Assembly (NCBI RefSeq): GCF_031877795.1
Contig: NC_133933.1
Span: forward strand, 93,765,552 to 93,829,551
Origin: Strix aluco
Lineage: Eukaryota > Chordata > Aves > Strigiformes > Strigidae
Length of the DNA stretch: 64,000 bases
Direction: 5' to 3'
In this document: positions 35,462 through 48,784 of the stretch, piece after piece
Layout: every line of letters begins with the position of its first letter
How positions within the stretch are numbered: position 1 is the stretch's first letter
Program-made: the position numbers and the translations under genes
The notes under the pieces: model-generated
What the model saw: only the letters and a program-made list of their open reading frames with translations
What the model was told of the DNA's origin: nothing
Database searches by the model: none

Positions 35462-38400
35462 CTGGCTCTGTACCTTATTTTCCAATTGCATAACCAAAAC
35501 TAAACTGAAATGAAAAGTGAAATTAGTTAGTTAGGGGACATGTACCATCACTGCAGAATAGTTAGTAAATAATATTTGCAACCACCTTCAAGTCTCTTCC
35601 TGAGAAACAAAACCTTATACAGCATGTTATGCCTTAATAACTTCAACGCTTTTTGAATGTTTTTGCTTTTCATTCCATCTCCTCTTGCCTGTCTGGCTTT
35701 CTTCAGGTGAGTACTTTACAGACTTAAGAAATGTATCTTTGCAACATCCTGTACAAAGGGCTTTGCAGACAAAGTGGAACAGCCAGTAACTGCATGATCA
35801 CTCATGTTCACAGGCAGGTTCTCTGGCAGAAGTTCAAGTTCTTTTCAGAGTCTGAACTACAAAGCTCTTCTACCTAGAAAGGATCTTCTTAATACTTGTT
35901 TTCCATTTACACTGAAAACAAATTCACAAGTTTCCACTGGTAACTCAGGGACAAGTATATCATTCAGTTTTTCAGTGCCAGTACCAAATTCCCTGCCTCT
36001 GCCCCAGCCTTTTTGCATCATTTCCACATGCTGGTATCTAGCTCTATGCGGGTCATACAAAGTGTGGATAATTACTTCAGTTAGGAAAAATTCAGCGGAA
36101 AATAGTTAATCAAATTGAGCTGCTGATCCACTTTACTGTGCCGCCTCCACAAAGCTACAGCAGCACCAAGGTGCTGTGGAAGCGAGTGACTCGGCGTGGC
36201 ACCGCCGGACACCAAACCATGGCTTTAGTGACTATAGTCAGTGCATCTACTGCACACTGCTTTGTGTCCATCCTTATTTAAGTATATACTTATATGTGTG
36301 TACTTACAGAAATAGATCACTTCTAGATGTTATCAACAGAATGTAACGTTCACTCCCTGGGTTGAGAAAAGACATCAGTGGTTAGTCTTGTAGTAACAAT
36401 TTACAAGATGGCATGGCTGTGGAGAATAAATTCATTCTCTTGAGATCGGCAACAGTAATGCAATGGGTGCTGGAGTGAAAGCTGAGGTTTTCTGGTCTTC
36501 CACAAGAAAGCACTTAGAGATCCTGACTCTAAGAGGAGAATGGAGAATGGAGCACAGGTAAGAGGCTCCTCTTCCTCTTCGCAGGTTGCCTGAAGCGGCT
36601 CAGGCTTTAAACCTTTACTTGAGATGGCTGAAGTGAGGCAAGCCTTATGTGTTATGTCAGGAGGGCCCTTTTACATTGTTTAAAGAAAGAAGGTCACATT
36701 TAAAATTTATTTTCCTTTTTCACACTAAAATGCATTGTAAATGTCAGTGCCAGTTAGATGATCCAAAACTTTTCCTTTCCTGAAGAACATGTCCCCCCAC
36801 ATTTGAAATTGTTTGCTGTTCTCCTCTCAGTTCCTGGATTAAGTTGCTGTGCATGTTCTAACTCAAAGTTGTACTATCTTCCAAGACAAGATTTTCTTTT
36901 TATTGTTATGCTAGTAACCATGTACATGAATCATTTTTTTCACTGTTTTTATGTGCAGTCTACGTAATTCTGTGTTCTTAATTAAAAAATAATGTAGGAT
37001 TTATTAGTTATGTTTTTAGTATACTGGGCCAAATTCCCAGTCCATTATGCTTGGTGAAATAATAATGAAGTTAAAACATTTTTGATTATTTTAGCTATTA
37101 ATTTTTTTGTTATTAACTTTTACACAGGTATATACATTTTATAATAATCTTAGCATAATTACAGAGCAAAACAGATGGGATATTGTAAATTGAGCTAATT
37201 TTAGGGTCCTCCAGTATAGCATAATAGTCTCTCTCCTGCCAGACAACCAAACCAGGAAGAATAGATTAACTTCTTTATTTAGGGCCCATCTGCTGACAGG
37301 AGCAAGGAATGAACGATTCTTCCTGAATCAAAGATTTATCCCGAAAAGTGTTAGACACTGATCTTAGCCCAGCAGCTAAGTATCTAAAGACTTTGATGAA
37401 TGAGGGCCAGAGCTCTTAGCACCTCTCAGGAGGGAGTTTGTAGTGAGGCAGTCTCTGCAGGAGATGGGATCACTGCTCTCACAAATGAGCAGGCTGCTAA
37501 AATAGGAGATTCAGATAACAGGGGGAAAAGTGCTGAATATAAAGCCAGGTTCAAAGTTTTCACTTCATGCAGTCTTTTTAATATATCTTGAAGAAAATCT
37601 ATGGTGCCCAGGAACCTGGATTGCCATTTGAGAGAAATTATTTTGAGACATCAAACAAATTTTTAGAAACTACAGGGAAGGCTCATCATGCTACAAATTG
37701 GTATGAATGCCACTGATAGGTGTAAAGGAGAAGATTCAGAAGCTAAACCTATGAGACATGCTGTACCTTAACCCCAAATGAAATAATAAACCTATTAAGG
37801 AGCTTGGGGTGGGAAGGGAAAGGGAGGACTGAGAGCCACTGCAAGGCTGTCAAGAGCTGTAGAGAATTCAGGTCTCACTGAGACAACTGATAACAACTTT
37901 AGGACATAAATAATACCTACCATGCCAAAGGCAGTATGAAGATATTAATATCAGTCATCAGAAATAAATAATAAAGAAGAAATGTGAGATTTACAGTTGT
38001 AGTGTGGAATCCATGGGCAAGATAAAGGGTATATACTTCATTCATAGTGTTTTTCATATATAAAACATTGCATATCTTCTTAAAAATACACTACAGTAGG
38101 TTCCATGAAAAAAAATGTGGCCAAAGGAAACAAATTAGAAACTGAAGCCATGGCTGAGATAGCGCTTGCATTTTATTTCTTTTAAACTTTAAAATTAAAT
38201 TCTAGGATGAACTGTCTCAGGATTGCTTGATCACAAACCCCTTTACTTTCTTTACCAATCCATGACTGAACACAAAAAGTGCTTTCCAGTTATTAAAGAA
38301 AGTGGGTCACTGGTTTCTGCATGCAGATACATTCAAATAATATGGCTTTTTAAACTTTAAACATGTCTCATTGTATATAACCCGCAGTAAGGAATGTGCA

Positions 38401-40759
38401 CTTTGGTGCATATGAAAATATTGGTTGAGATACCAAGACGTTTGATATACTGCACATGCACCATTCATTAATTTTCCCTGACAATTTATATGCATAGATG
38501 TTGGGTTATCCAAATATAAACTTGCACATACCCTGAGAGCTTGGAAGGTTCACACCCTTTTTAAATGCAGGCAACCTTTCTTCTCTGTGAATTCCCATTA
38601 GGCCTTTATAGTGCACTTGCCAGAAGGCTGAAGCTCAGCAGGTGTGGTCTTTCTGTAAATTTTTCCCAGTAGAAGTTTAATGGGAACCTCTCGCACATAT
38701 AAAAATATAATACAAATGTTTGCTGGATCAGGATCTCAGTTTTAAAACTTAGTGGCGCAGGGACTATGTCTTTCAGTATACACTAGCACATCCTGATTCT
38801 AGATCAGGGTCCTACAGAAAATTAAATAATAACTGAATAGTCATCAAAATATTCCCTGTGAAAGATGCTAAATCATTTAAAGGCACAGTTCTAGAAAAGC
38901 CATAGGCTCATTTTGGAAAAGAAATTCAGGGTGCTCAGCACTTTGTATGATGTGCACTTACTTACTCGGTATAATGTTTTATAAAATGAAAGTAGACAAA
39001 ATGCAGCTTCATGTTTCCAGATCAGTGACATGAAGATTATTCACTTGGTCTTTACAAAATAGTTTGGAGGTTAAATGTTGTGCAAAGGCTACATGTTACT
39101 AAAACATGTGCTCTCATTGCATCTTTGCACTGTCATGCTCATTAGGACACAGTAATTATAGTGGTGCTCTTCTGAGATGGAGGTTGTGTTTCTGATAACT
39201 TCTGTTCCTGATCGAACCATAGAATGTCCTTATAGCTAAAACTAGACATACCAACATCTGGCCTGAGAGCAACCACTTTATACCATTTGAATTGAGATAT
39301 TATTTATTGAGAAGTTAAAATCAACACCTCATAATACAGGAAAGTTATCCTCCCCCTTTTAGCTGAACAATTTGTTCAAAGCCCCAAGTCGGGACTCACT
39401 GCACATCCCACATAGCTGATTCTTAGAACAAACAATTCCTTTGGGGATCCAGGTCTAAAATGCACACTGGATTCTGACTCAGCTGGATAAAATATATTTC
39501 CAGCAGGAAAAAAATCATATTAGCTCAGTTTTGAGGCACACATGATCAGAGAAGTCAAAGCAAGTATGTAGTATAACTTCATTACAAGGAAAAATCCATA
39601 GTCAGTTATAAGAATAATAATTACAGAGAAAGATGCTGCCTACTCAGTTATCTATTTTATAGATGCACTGCATGGACCGTGACTTCCTGCCTTCTGCAAA
39701 ACTCCTTCCCAGTCCACCTTATGATGGAGAAGACTATTTCATGTGATAAAGAATATTGACATTTCTCTTTAACATATGTTTATAGTACCACCTATATCCC
39801 CTTTTGGTTTCCTCACATCCAAATCCACCACCTGGAGTCTGCATTACCAAGGATAAGTACATACTAAAGCCTATACCCATGGCACCTCAGCTACACTAAG
39901 ATTTCTGTGAACACAGTCCACGTTTATTGTGCCACGCTACCTGGGCTTGCTTTGGGACTGGTCTGCAGTGCAAGAAGTCTGTTGCCCTTCCTCACCCTTC
40001 ATGCAGATGTATTTGTAGGTATTTGTCAAAATCCTTCAGTTTTCTATTTGCTTCTTTCAATTTCTACTAGGGTATAAGCTAGTAAATGGTTGCGATCTAT
40101 TCCTGCGTATAAACTTACGGTGGAATAAGCGCCTAGTGAGACCACAACATACAGGGCTTGAAAATGGTAACTATTTCTTCATGGCCTGCTGGATAGTCAC
40201 AATAAATTCATAACTGCCTCTCTGTAGACCAGTGCTTCTAATACAACAGAAGTAGCGTAATACGGTAGGATCACTGTTATACTGACTTTAAATGACTAGT
40301 TGATTCATAAGTGTTTGAGCAGCTGATTAGTGCAGCGGTAAGTTGCCACTGTGCTCCAAAGTATAGCTATGTGCAAACTGTATACAACTCCTGAAATCCT
40401 GACCAGTGTTGGCCAAAGATCTATTAAAACAGTTGTGACAATGGAGATTTTGTGGTTTGACCAAAGTTTATGGACATCAGAAATAGGACAAATTCTGACT
40501 TTCAGAGAATGGGGAGCTCACACTTTGTAGGGAACAAGGATTATTATATTTGTACCCATAGTTCAGTTACCACAGACAATGCCACCTGCAGCATCTGTTC
40601 ACCCATCAGGGCAAGTTCATGAGAACCATTCCAAGAACAACAGAAAAGATGCATGATATCAGGATTTTTAGAAAGTCTTGTCTTTTCTGACTCATGAAAC
40701 TACGTCCTTATGTCAGAGAGCTTGGCAAAAGACAGTCTGACTGTTTGCTCACAGCTGCA
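35462..40759. other. Intergenic, no gene seen
   Basis: AT-rich sequence without a recognisable gene. A small GC-rich patch at about 36,130-36,225 contains the palindrome CAGCACCAAGGTGCTG, and I cannot assign it. Confidence 0.5.
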
Positions 40760-41220
40760 GGGGGGAGGCGGAGTGAGATGCAGTTTCAAAAGACCTTGCA
40801 ATACCAAGTGAATGGGTAACAAAATGGCAGATTATATTTAATCCAAATATTACACACACACAATGGCTTACTCTAATTTACTTAAGAAACTTAGGAAAGA
40901 GGCTACTGAGTCACTGTGGATAAATCTCTGAAAACTGGCACAGAATTTTAGAGGCATTAAAAAATGTGGATACAGTTTCAGAAACTATTTATACACAGAA
41001 ACTGAAAATGAAAGAGAGACAATGACCGTGATGTTGTATAAAGTCATACATAGTACACTTGCATCTTGGACACTCTGCATTAGTGGTCATCTCAACTCCA
41101 AAGAGTTTTAACAAAAACTAGAAAAAGTATAAAGGGTGGGCTGAGGTACAAAAGAAAGATTTAAATAGTTTAAGACTTCAGTTTGGAAAAGAAACTACTG
41201 CAGTGGGAGAAAACACAGTT
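40760..41220 (+). mobile_element. CR1 LINE fragment (ORF2 3' part)
   Basis: 'CAATACCAAGTGAATGGGTA' and 'ACAAAATGGCAGATTATATT' match the CR1 ORF2 segment encoding the '...WVTKWQM' motif of the reverse transcriptase. It continues with 'CATCTTGGACACTCTGCATT', 'GTGGTCATCTCAACTCCAAA' and 'GACTTCAGTTTGGAAAAGAA' in CR1 order. Old and decayed. Confidence 0.75.
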
Positions 41221-44200
41221 CTCTATATTTTGATGGTTGTAAAGAGTATGTACTCTTGTACATTAGACAAACTGTACGTAAGATTTTACTGCCCACAGGA
41301 TAATTGGATACTGATCACTGTGGTTAATATTGTCCATATAATTGTGGCACACTGAGCCCTACACCTATGCAAGGCTAATTACAAGTGGTTTTGCATGCTG
41401 TGGTTCTGTGGCTGTAGACCTAATATTGTGCTCCCAGCTAGGCTGAGCCCATTAATTAATTAACCATGAAAAGATGCTTTCTGTACTCACATTCTAGCAA
41501 CACAAAGTGATGGAGGATAATAAGATTCTTTAATGTTGGCATGTAAGGGTGTGGGAGCTTAAAGCGTACTCTTAAAGGTACTCTGTTTCAGCTGTACCTC
41601 TGCTGTTCTCTTTCCCCTAGCAGTGCCTTCTTTTTGAGGCATGTTGCAGCACAGACTGCATGGGCTATACAGAGGTGGGATTTGCTGAAAATAAATAACA
41701 TTCTGTTTTTAATGGAGATTTAGAGGTTTTGGGTAATGACATGGGAAATCCATGGTATGAACATTCCTCGAAGAGTTATGAGGACTCTACAAGCAGTAAT
41801 GGTAGAATAGAGTAACAAGTAGTGCTATGTAGCTTTATTGGGACATACTGTTCTCTCCCGACAGGATTAAAACATTTTAGGGTTTTTAATATTTTTTTTT
41901 TAATTTTACATAAATACTCTTAAACATATTTGGAGTAACGTTTTTCTTCAGGAAATCTCTTCTTGCTTCTTACAAGTATGAATCAATAAAACAGCTCACA
42001 AACTTAAGCAAGAAGACATCTGATTATTTGTCAGGTGATATATCTAGTGCTGTATAGTGATGTTTTTATCAGTCCACTCCATGTACTTTACCTAGAATTT
42101 CCCTAGAGCTTATTTATAGCTCAAATTTATTTAATTTTTGAGTGTTTCCTGAAATAAATAAACTGTGCCCTTCAACTGTCCCTTGCAGTTAATTATGTTA
42201 ACTGGGACAGCTATTCTTTGGACATTTTATAAAACACTGAAACTCTCATCTGAACTAGGCCACTAACTAATTGCTATGCACAGGCAACAACGCCACATTA
42301 TTTCTGAAACCCTGTCATTATTGTCCTGTAATTGAAAATCCACAGTAATGTTGAATTATCTTGTGCATGACCACTTAAAATCAGAAAATTTTCTGCTTAA
42401 ACAAAATCTCTGTTATTTCCTTTCTTTGGCATGACAGAAAACAATATTAGACATTTTTACAAATTAAGTTTCAGAAGAAATAATCTTAAAATTGTAAAAG
42501 GACACAATGCTATTCGGAAAATATTGTCAAAATTCAAGATGACCAGGTTAGTTCATCTTTGAAATATTGTCTTAGAAATACAGCATCCTTTTGGATTTTT
42601 GGTATGGCAAGTTATTGTTATCTGTGTAGGAATACAGCTTTGTTTATCTTTGTTACACACTTGTTAGCTTCTTATTAAGAATTCAAGGTATGCATAACTG
42701 CTGCATAAAAGCTATAGTATCCATATAGTATCCCTCTGAGGGCCTCTATAGAGCTGTATAGAATGGCTCTTTGGATGACAAGGTGAACAGATCTGTCAGT
42801 GAATAAATTAATGGGAAATTGACTGCTACTACCTGAGTAATCACGAGGCTGAGAATGACCTCAAAAGTGGTTGGAGAGAAATGCTCTTCTTTATCCTGTA
42901 GTGAAGTGCGAATTGAAAAGAATAATCTCTGGGGACTACTCACAAGCCCTTATTCAAGTGTTCTCTTTTAGGTGCTAAGCTTCATAAAATGATAAATAAT
43001 ATTATTTTCCCCTTATGTTCTGTACTCATGCTGAAACTGTCTAGCTCTTTTACAGAGATTTACAAACCAGCCATCACAGCCATCAATGCCCGTGATTCCT
43101 TGTACATTGCCTACAGACTCCTGTTAAAGCAGAGTGGTAGCAATTATCTCAAAAAAATTTGCCTCAATCTTCTTCCCTGCTGATTTATCTGATTTTAGTT
43201 TTTAATTGGTCTTGTCTAAATGATTTGTACATAAAAAACCTAAGCACAGCTGGAATCTCATGCACTAAACCTCCTGTGCTTTGGCAAGTGAACTGCATGT
43301 AATGGACCCCACACAGCTTCCTTTGCATAAGGAAGGGTTTCTGATGAACTAGGAATTGTGCTTGAGCTTCTGCCAACATTTTTGTCAGAAGGCTTGTTTT
43401 TAACATTGCTAATGATTTGGAAAACAAAATGGAGTTTGTAGGATGATCCAAAATATTTATGGTAATTAGCACATGGAAAAGAAAAAGCCCTTCACAGGCT
43501 CCCCAAATCATCTGCCCTTGTACAGTAGAGGAAGTAGTTAAAAGAGGAAAATTTCGGAGCATGCTTTGTCAGTTGCTAAACCATTAAAATTACTGTGCCA
43601 GACATAACTATGAAAGCAAACAACAGAAGTGCCCTCTAAAACTATTCCAAAACTATCCTAAAGGTGTTGAAGTTGTTTGGAATTATGTCTGTAATTGGCA
43701 GAGTGGAAAGAATTCACCCCATTTTTATAAACAATGGAAGGAGTCTTGCAGAGTTACCACTTATTGCTGGAACATACATATGATATGGTAATTTAAGTAA
43801 AAATGCTGTTCGGGACCTTTTTCTAAATCCTATTATTCCTAGCGAGACAGTGAACTCCCAGTATTAAGATACAAATCATACCATAAAGACATATTAATTT
43901 CATTCGGGCGTTGAACAATCTTCAGCTCCAAATTCATTATTAGCGCAACTAAAATGAAGCCAAGAAAAATTTATTGCAGGACACTTAACCAAACAGTCTA
44001 AAAAATTTTCATTCTAATCTGAAACATTCTTCCACGTATTATCTCTAAAATATCTGAGATGGAAATATGTGTGCACATCTAAATTTCTAAAACTATGTGT
44101 AGTGTTAAATGAAGGCATTTGCATTAGTGATGAAAAGATAGCACTATCAAGATTTCATATCTTTCAGATAAGCAGGCTTGGGAATCTAGAAATATTTTAC

Positions 44201-44537
44201 ATTCCTCATCACCAGCCAATTCAGGAAATTAATTAAAAAAGGATATTTCAAGGAAGATTTGCTTCAAGCGTTTTGTATAGTTTGAAGAGAAGGAATGCCA
44301 TTATGTAGGTCATTGAAGTCACTCCAGAGTGTCTATATATTCAAAATAGAAACATTTTAGATCACCTTTGCAAATCTACAACTGCTTACATTAGGTCTGT
44401 TCTTGTGTGATTGACAACTAAAGCAGTGAATAGTTAGGCCTCATTCAAACTGGAATTTTTTTTGTAGAAATGGGAAAATTCTTAGGAAACTCTGCACTAT
44501 TTAAACAAATACTGAAAAAAGTTTGGATGCTTATTTT
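41221..44537. other. Intergenic, no gene seen
   Basis: AT-rich sequence. The longest open frame (minus, 43,185-43,562, 125 codons) has no recognisable domain. No repeat is identified. Confidence 0.5.
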
Positions 44538-44542
44538 GAGTA

Positions 44543-45147
44543 TGTACCGGGTCTGGCTGAGCCGGAATTGGTTTTCCCCTGTAGCAGCCCTCATGGTGCT
44601 GTGTTTTATGTTGGGAGCTGGCAGGGTGTTGGTAGCACACTGGTGTTGTGGCTACTGCTGAGTAGTGCTTACACAGCACCAAGGCTCTTTCTGACATTTC
44701 CCCCCCACAGTGGGACGGGGTGGGCAAGATCTTGTGAGGGGACACAACCAGGACAGCTGACCCGAACTGACCAAAGGGATATTCCAGACCATATGACGTC
44801 TGCTTGAGTATAAAGCTGGGAGAAAGGAGGAAGGGGGTGGGGTCACCCTTGGTCCTCCGAGGCAACCACTACGGGTATTGGAGCCCTGCTTCCTGAGAAG
44901 GCCCGACATCGCCTGTTCATGGGAAGTAGAGAATAAATCTGTTTTCTTTTTTTTGCTTCCACGCGCAGACCTTTGCTTCGCTTTGCTTATATTAAAACTG
45001 CTGTTGTTTTACCCACAAGGGTTGTTTTGCTTTCCTATCTTATTTTCTTTCCCCTCTTTGCCCTGTTGAGAAAGAAAGGGGAAGCGGGGGGAAGTGATAG
45101 AGCGACTTGGTGGGTACCTGGCATTTAGCCAAGGTCAAACCATCACA
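44543..45147 (+). mobile_element. Solo LTR, avian ERVL-type endogenous retrovirus
   Basis: The unit begins TGTACCGGGTCTGGCTGAG and ends AAACCATCACA, a known avian ERVL-like LTR. It is flanked by near-identical 5-base sequences (44,538-44,542 and 45,148-45,152) that fit a target-site duplication. Regulatory parts are visible in order on the plus strand: a CRE-like TGACGTC at 44,794, TATAAA at 44,809, and AATAAA at 44,932. No internal viral genes adjoin it, so it is a solo LTR left by recombination. It looks close to full length for the family. The age is moderate, judging only by its readability. Confidence 0.85.
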
Positions 45148-45889
45148 GACTATTATTTAATATGTTGAGAGAACATGCTGCATTGTAGCATATATATCTT
45201 TTATTTGCCTTGTGCTAGATTTACTGTAAGAAAGATATGGTCTACAAGTCAGAACAGTAACAATTGGAAATGGAAGAATTAAACTCTCATTCTTCCCCAG
45301 GTGTACTGTGCAGCACCAATGAACGGCTACACAGGCATGCAACTACTTCTATGGAAGTTGCTATGGAAGTTGCTAATGGTACCATGTATGTGTGGATATT
45401 CTCTCGCAGTGCTTCAACACATCCAACAACATGTGTTGGCCAGGTACCGCTTTTTTTCTGCAATGCCTGGACTATGCAATGTCAACTAATAAAAATTGCA
45501 ACAAGCATTTTTATTGCTTTATTATATTTATATATATTTTATGTATAAGTTATACCAAAATAATTTTAGTATTTCTAGGAATCTGGAGGCAGGTTCCAAA
45601 ATTGTGGAGCCTTAAGATATTTACCACCAATTGTTGAAGTTAAACAGTTCAATTAGACTTAAGGCACGTAGGATAAAACCCTTGCAAGAAAGGAGTAAAG
45701 TGTGAGGGGTACGAAGAGAGTTCTGGGTAAAAATCCTACTGGCCAAACAGATACATGCCTAAGTAGATAAAGAGACAGAAATGCAGGATCAAGATCACAA
45801 GGAGAAACAGCCTTTTGTGGCTGTGATGAAATTCCTGTAGAAATGCCTGTATGTTCAGACAATTTGGCATTCTCAGTGGTGTACTACTC
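45148..45889. other. Intergenic between LTR and CR1 copy
   Basis: No gene recognised. A small tandem duplication (TATGGAAGTTGC twice) occurs near 45,350-45,374. Confidence 0.5.
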
Positions 45890-46190
45890 CCAGAATCACA
45901 TAACAGTCCAGGTTGGAAAGGATGTCTGAAGTTCATCCGTACCAACCTCCTGTTCAAAACAGGCTAAATGTCATTGCTCAGGGCCTTGTCTTGACAGGTT
46001 TTGAAAATCTCCAGGCATGAAACTCCTCAACCTCTCTAAGCAGCCTGCTCTGGTGCTCACCACCCTTCTAGTGGAAAATGTCGTGCTTAGGCCCGACTGG
46101 ACATTCTCCAGGTGCACCTTGCCTACTGCCGCCTCTTGGCATTGCACTCCTCATCTGTGACAGGAGCCTGGCTCAGCCTCCTCAGTCCCT
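45890..46190 (-). mobile_element. CR1 LINE 3'-end fragment
   Basis: Read on the plus strand it is the reverse complement of the CR1 tail: 'AGAATCACATAACAGTCCAG', 'GTTGGAAAGGATGTCTGAAG', 'AAGCAGCCTGCTCTGGTGCT' and 'CAGGAGCCTGGCTCAGCCTC', in the standard order. Its 5' boundary with the GC-rich block to the right is not sharp. Confidence 0.8.
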
Positions 46191-46690
46191 GTTTGCCATG
46201 CCAGGGCGCAGTGAGGGCCAGGGGCTCCCCATGTGGGCCAGCATGGCAGGGTGTCACCAGCCAGGGCTTGCCCCACCACCCCCAGTGAAGGAGGATGGGC
46301 AGCTGGGGGCAGCCCCTGTCCAGCTCTGCTGCGGTGCTGAGGCCGGTCAGAGGTTGATCTGGGAACATGAAGCAGGGCCAGGCTCGGTGAGGGTAACCGG
46401 CGTCAGATACAGCCCCGTGACCGCTGAGTGAGTCCATAGCAAGGAGGCCAGCTGAGGCAGGCTGGGAAGTCAGCCTGCGGGTGGTCAGGGTCCAGGCCAG
46501 CGGGGTTCATGGCCAGGCACAGGCATGGCTGTGGTGCAGCTGGGGACTGGCACTGCTGTGGCATCACTGGGCCAGCGACCAATGGCCCTGGGGGGCTGAA
46601 ATGGGGTCCTGAGACATGGGCAGGGTGGGGGAAGCCCTGGCAGGGTGGGCAGGGACAGGCAGGGCTGGCAGTGACCTCGAAGTGCTGGCA
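46191..46690. other. GC-rich block of unknown origin
   Basis: About 500 bases rich in G and C with many GGCAGGG/GGGCAGG-type phrases, in otherwise AT-rich sequence. It abuts a CR1 copy on its left and ends abruptly near 46,690. CG dinucleotides are few compared with the promoter islands. It could be an unrecognised repeat, a decayed minisatellite or a 5' extension of the CR1. Open frames on both strands look like composition effects. Confidence 0.5.
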
Positions 46691-48730
46691 TTTTGGGCAT
46701 TTCAAACTACCATTAGATTCCTCTTCAGGAGTGCATTGTCTGGTTTAAAGTAAAAATTTTAAAAAAATCCACCTTTGTGTTAGAAACCATACTTCCAGAT
46801 AATAAAAATTTATCAAAATTAAGCAATAACCTCATACTGCTTATGCTGTTTAATTTTTGCTTCTCCTTCAGCTTAACTAACTAAAAACATGCTTCCCAAT
46901 GATCAAAAAATGAGCTTAATTTTCAAATTACCAAGCACAAGTCAGGATTGCTAATGCTAGTGTAAAATGTTTACGTAATAGAGACTTTAAAAATGCTTCG
47001 GTTCTATTTTTAAATCATTAAACAATTCACCTTTTTAAACCTAACCTTGTGACTCTGCCAAATTTGACTTGGTATTGCCAACTCATTCAGCCTGCATCCC
47101 TGCAGGAAAGGACATAGGGTTATTTTGGATCACAAACCCAGCATGAGTTAACAGTGTTGCACTATTGCAAATAAAGCAAACATTGTGCTGAGAAGTATAA
47201 AGGGAATTGCCATTGGTAAAATATGTGAAATAAAACCCTCAGTTGATTCAGGGCTGGCGAGGTCTTGGCTGGAGTACCATGACCCACAGTGAGCATCCAA
47301 CAGTTACTATCAGTTGGTAACAGATCGACTACAGATCTTGATGGGGTAAGTCAGACAAGAAATACAAGTACCACCCTAAAAAAGCAGTTAATCGGATGTT
47401 TTCATCGGGACATGGAGTTCCCTTTCTCTTCTTCCAAACCAGTAGCCCTGGAAGCTAACCCCTGCCCAGTGCCACAGCAGGATATGGAGATCCCAGGCTC
47501 AACAGCATTTCAAACAATGGTTCGAGGGGGTCCAAATCCTCTGATCAGTCACAGCCTGACACATGGAAATTTCCCAAATTCCATTCTTAAATATTTAAAC
47601 TGAGTCAGTCATCTTAATTAACTACTTCAGCAACAAGGAAATATTCTTGCCTGTGCTATTTCTCCTTACTGTTACCAAAGCAGGTTGTGAAGTCTCATTT
47701 ATTGGAGCTTTTTAACACTATGTTGAGATACAAAGGTACACTAGATGACCAATGTTCCTTCTAGTCTCTTTTTTCTATAAATATTTCAAGTAGAGCTTTT
47801 CATATATCCATAGTACACCTGGGTAGATTTGGGAGACGAGAAGTATAGGGGGTGGAAGGAAACATAAATATAGGTAGTTATGAAAAATCATGAGTAGGAG
47901 TTTTAAAAGTGTACCATATAGATACCATTTGAGTAACAGAATTAGGTGCCTGCCAGAAGGGCAAAGCCACTGTAGTGTCTGTCAGAAACACCTTGATAAT
48001 GTATGATGCTCACTAATCATTTATCTGAATGTGGACTAACAGTTGCAAAAATACCTGTATCATGTACATAGCCATAACAAAAGATTTGGCCACTTAAAAA
48101 GGCTTTATTTGTATTCTCGTAATACAGCTTTATTGTGCAATGCAGTCCTCTTTTGGAATAACCACTGCCTGCACATGTAACTGCTGAATGTTACCCCTTT
48201 GGCACATTTTGAACTATTTTTGTGGTTCAAATATTGTGAGGTCCTGGAAGAGTCACTCTAAAACTCATCTTGGTCAAAGATACTCTGCAAAGGCAATACG
48301 AATACACGACAAAATTCGCAGGAAGTTATAAATGCTAGCAAGGAAAGCAATCACTAGCAGCAGACTCAGACAAATAAATCCCTAGTAATACCATTAAATG
48401 CTAAAATGTTCCAGTCCTCAAGTGGAAGACTTCTATGGGTGACAGGAGACACCACTTTTTCTTGTTTCTTTGATCTTCCTTTAGAGCTGAAAAGGTCTGT
48501 TGCCATTCTTACAACTCAGGGACACTTTTATTCTAACAAATAGTTATGATTTTGTTTTTAATAATGTTTGAATATAACAAACAAATAAATTCTATTTTTA
48601 GGAAGACAGGAAAGAGTAAATTTTACTTAAAACACAGTAGTAAATGGCTTCTGAATTCTGATTACATAAAAAAAAAATATAGTGAAATGAACTTCACCTG
48701 AATTTGATGTTTCATTACATACCTTTTATA
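46691..48730. other. Far-upstream ME1 flank, no gene seen
   Basis: AT-rich. The largest open frame (plus, 47,289-47,603) is not recognisable. No repeat is identified. Confidence 0.5.
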
Positions 48731-48739
48731 ACTAGGGTG

Positions 48740-48784
48740 AGGTGAGTCAGGACAAGTCCTTAGCAGGGGTCAGACCTCAGGACA
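48740..48784 (+). promoter_or_regulatory. Candidate thyroid-hormone-response cluster of ME1
   Basis: AGGTGA GTCA GGACAA (48,740-48,755) is a direct repeat with a four-base spacer (DR4), the arrangement bound by TR-RXR. Further half-sites follow: GGGTCA at 48,767 and AGGACA at 48,779. A C/EBP-like ATTGTGGTTGCAG lies just downstream (near 48,793). Avian ME1 is known to be strongly induced by T3 in liver through upstream elements several kilobases from the start. This cluster is about 2.4 kb before the ME1 start codon. Assignment rests on motif and context only. Confidence 0.45.

Noticed and set aside
47515-47545. tRNA T-arm-like GGTTCGAGGGGGTCC
   Set aside because: No matching acceptor stem, D-arm or anticodon arm at the right spacing.
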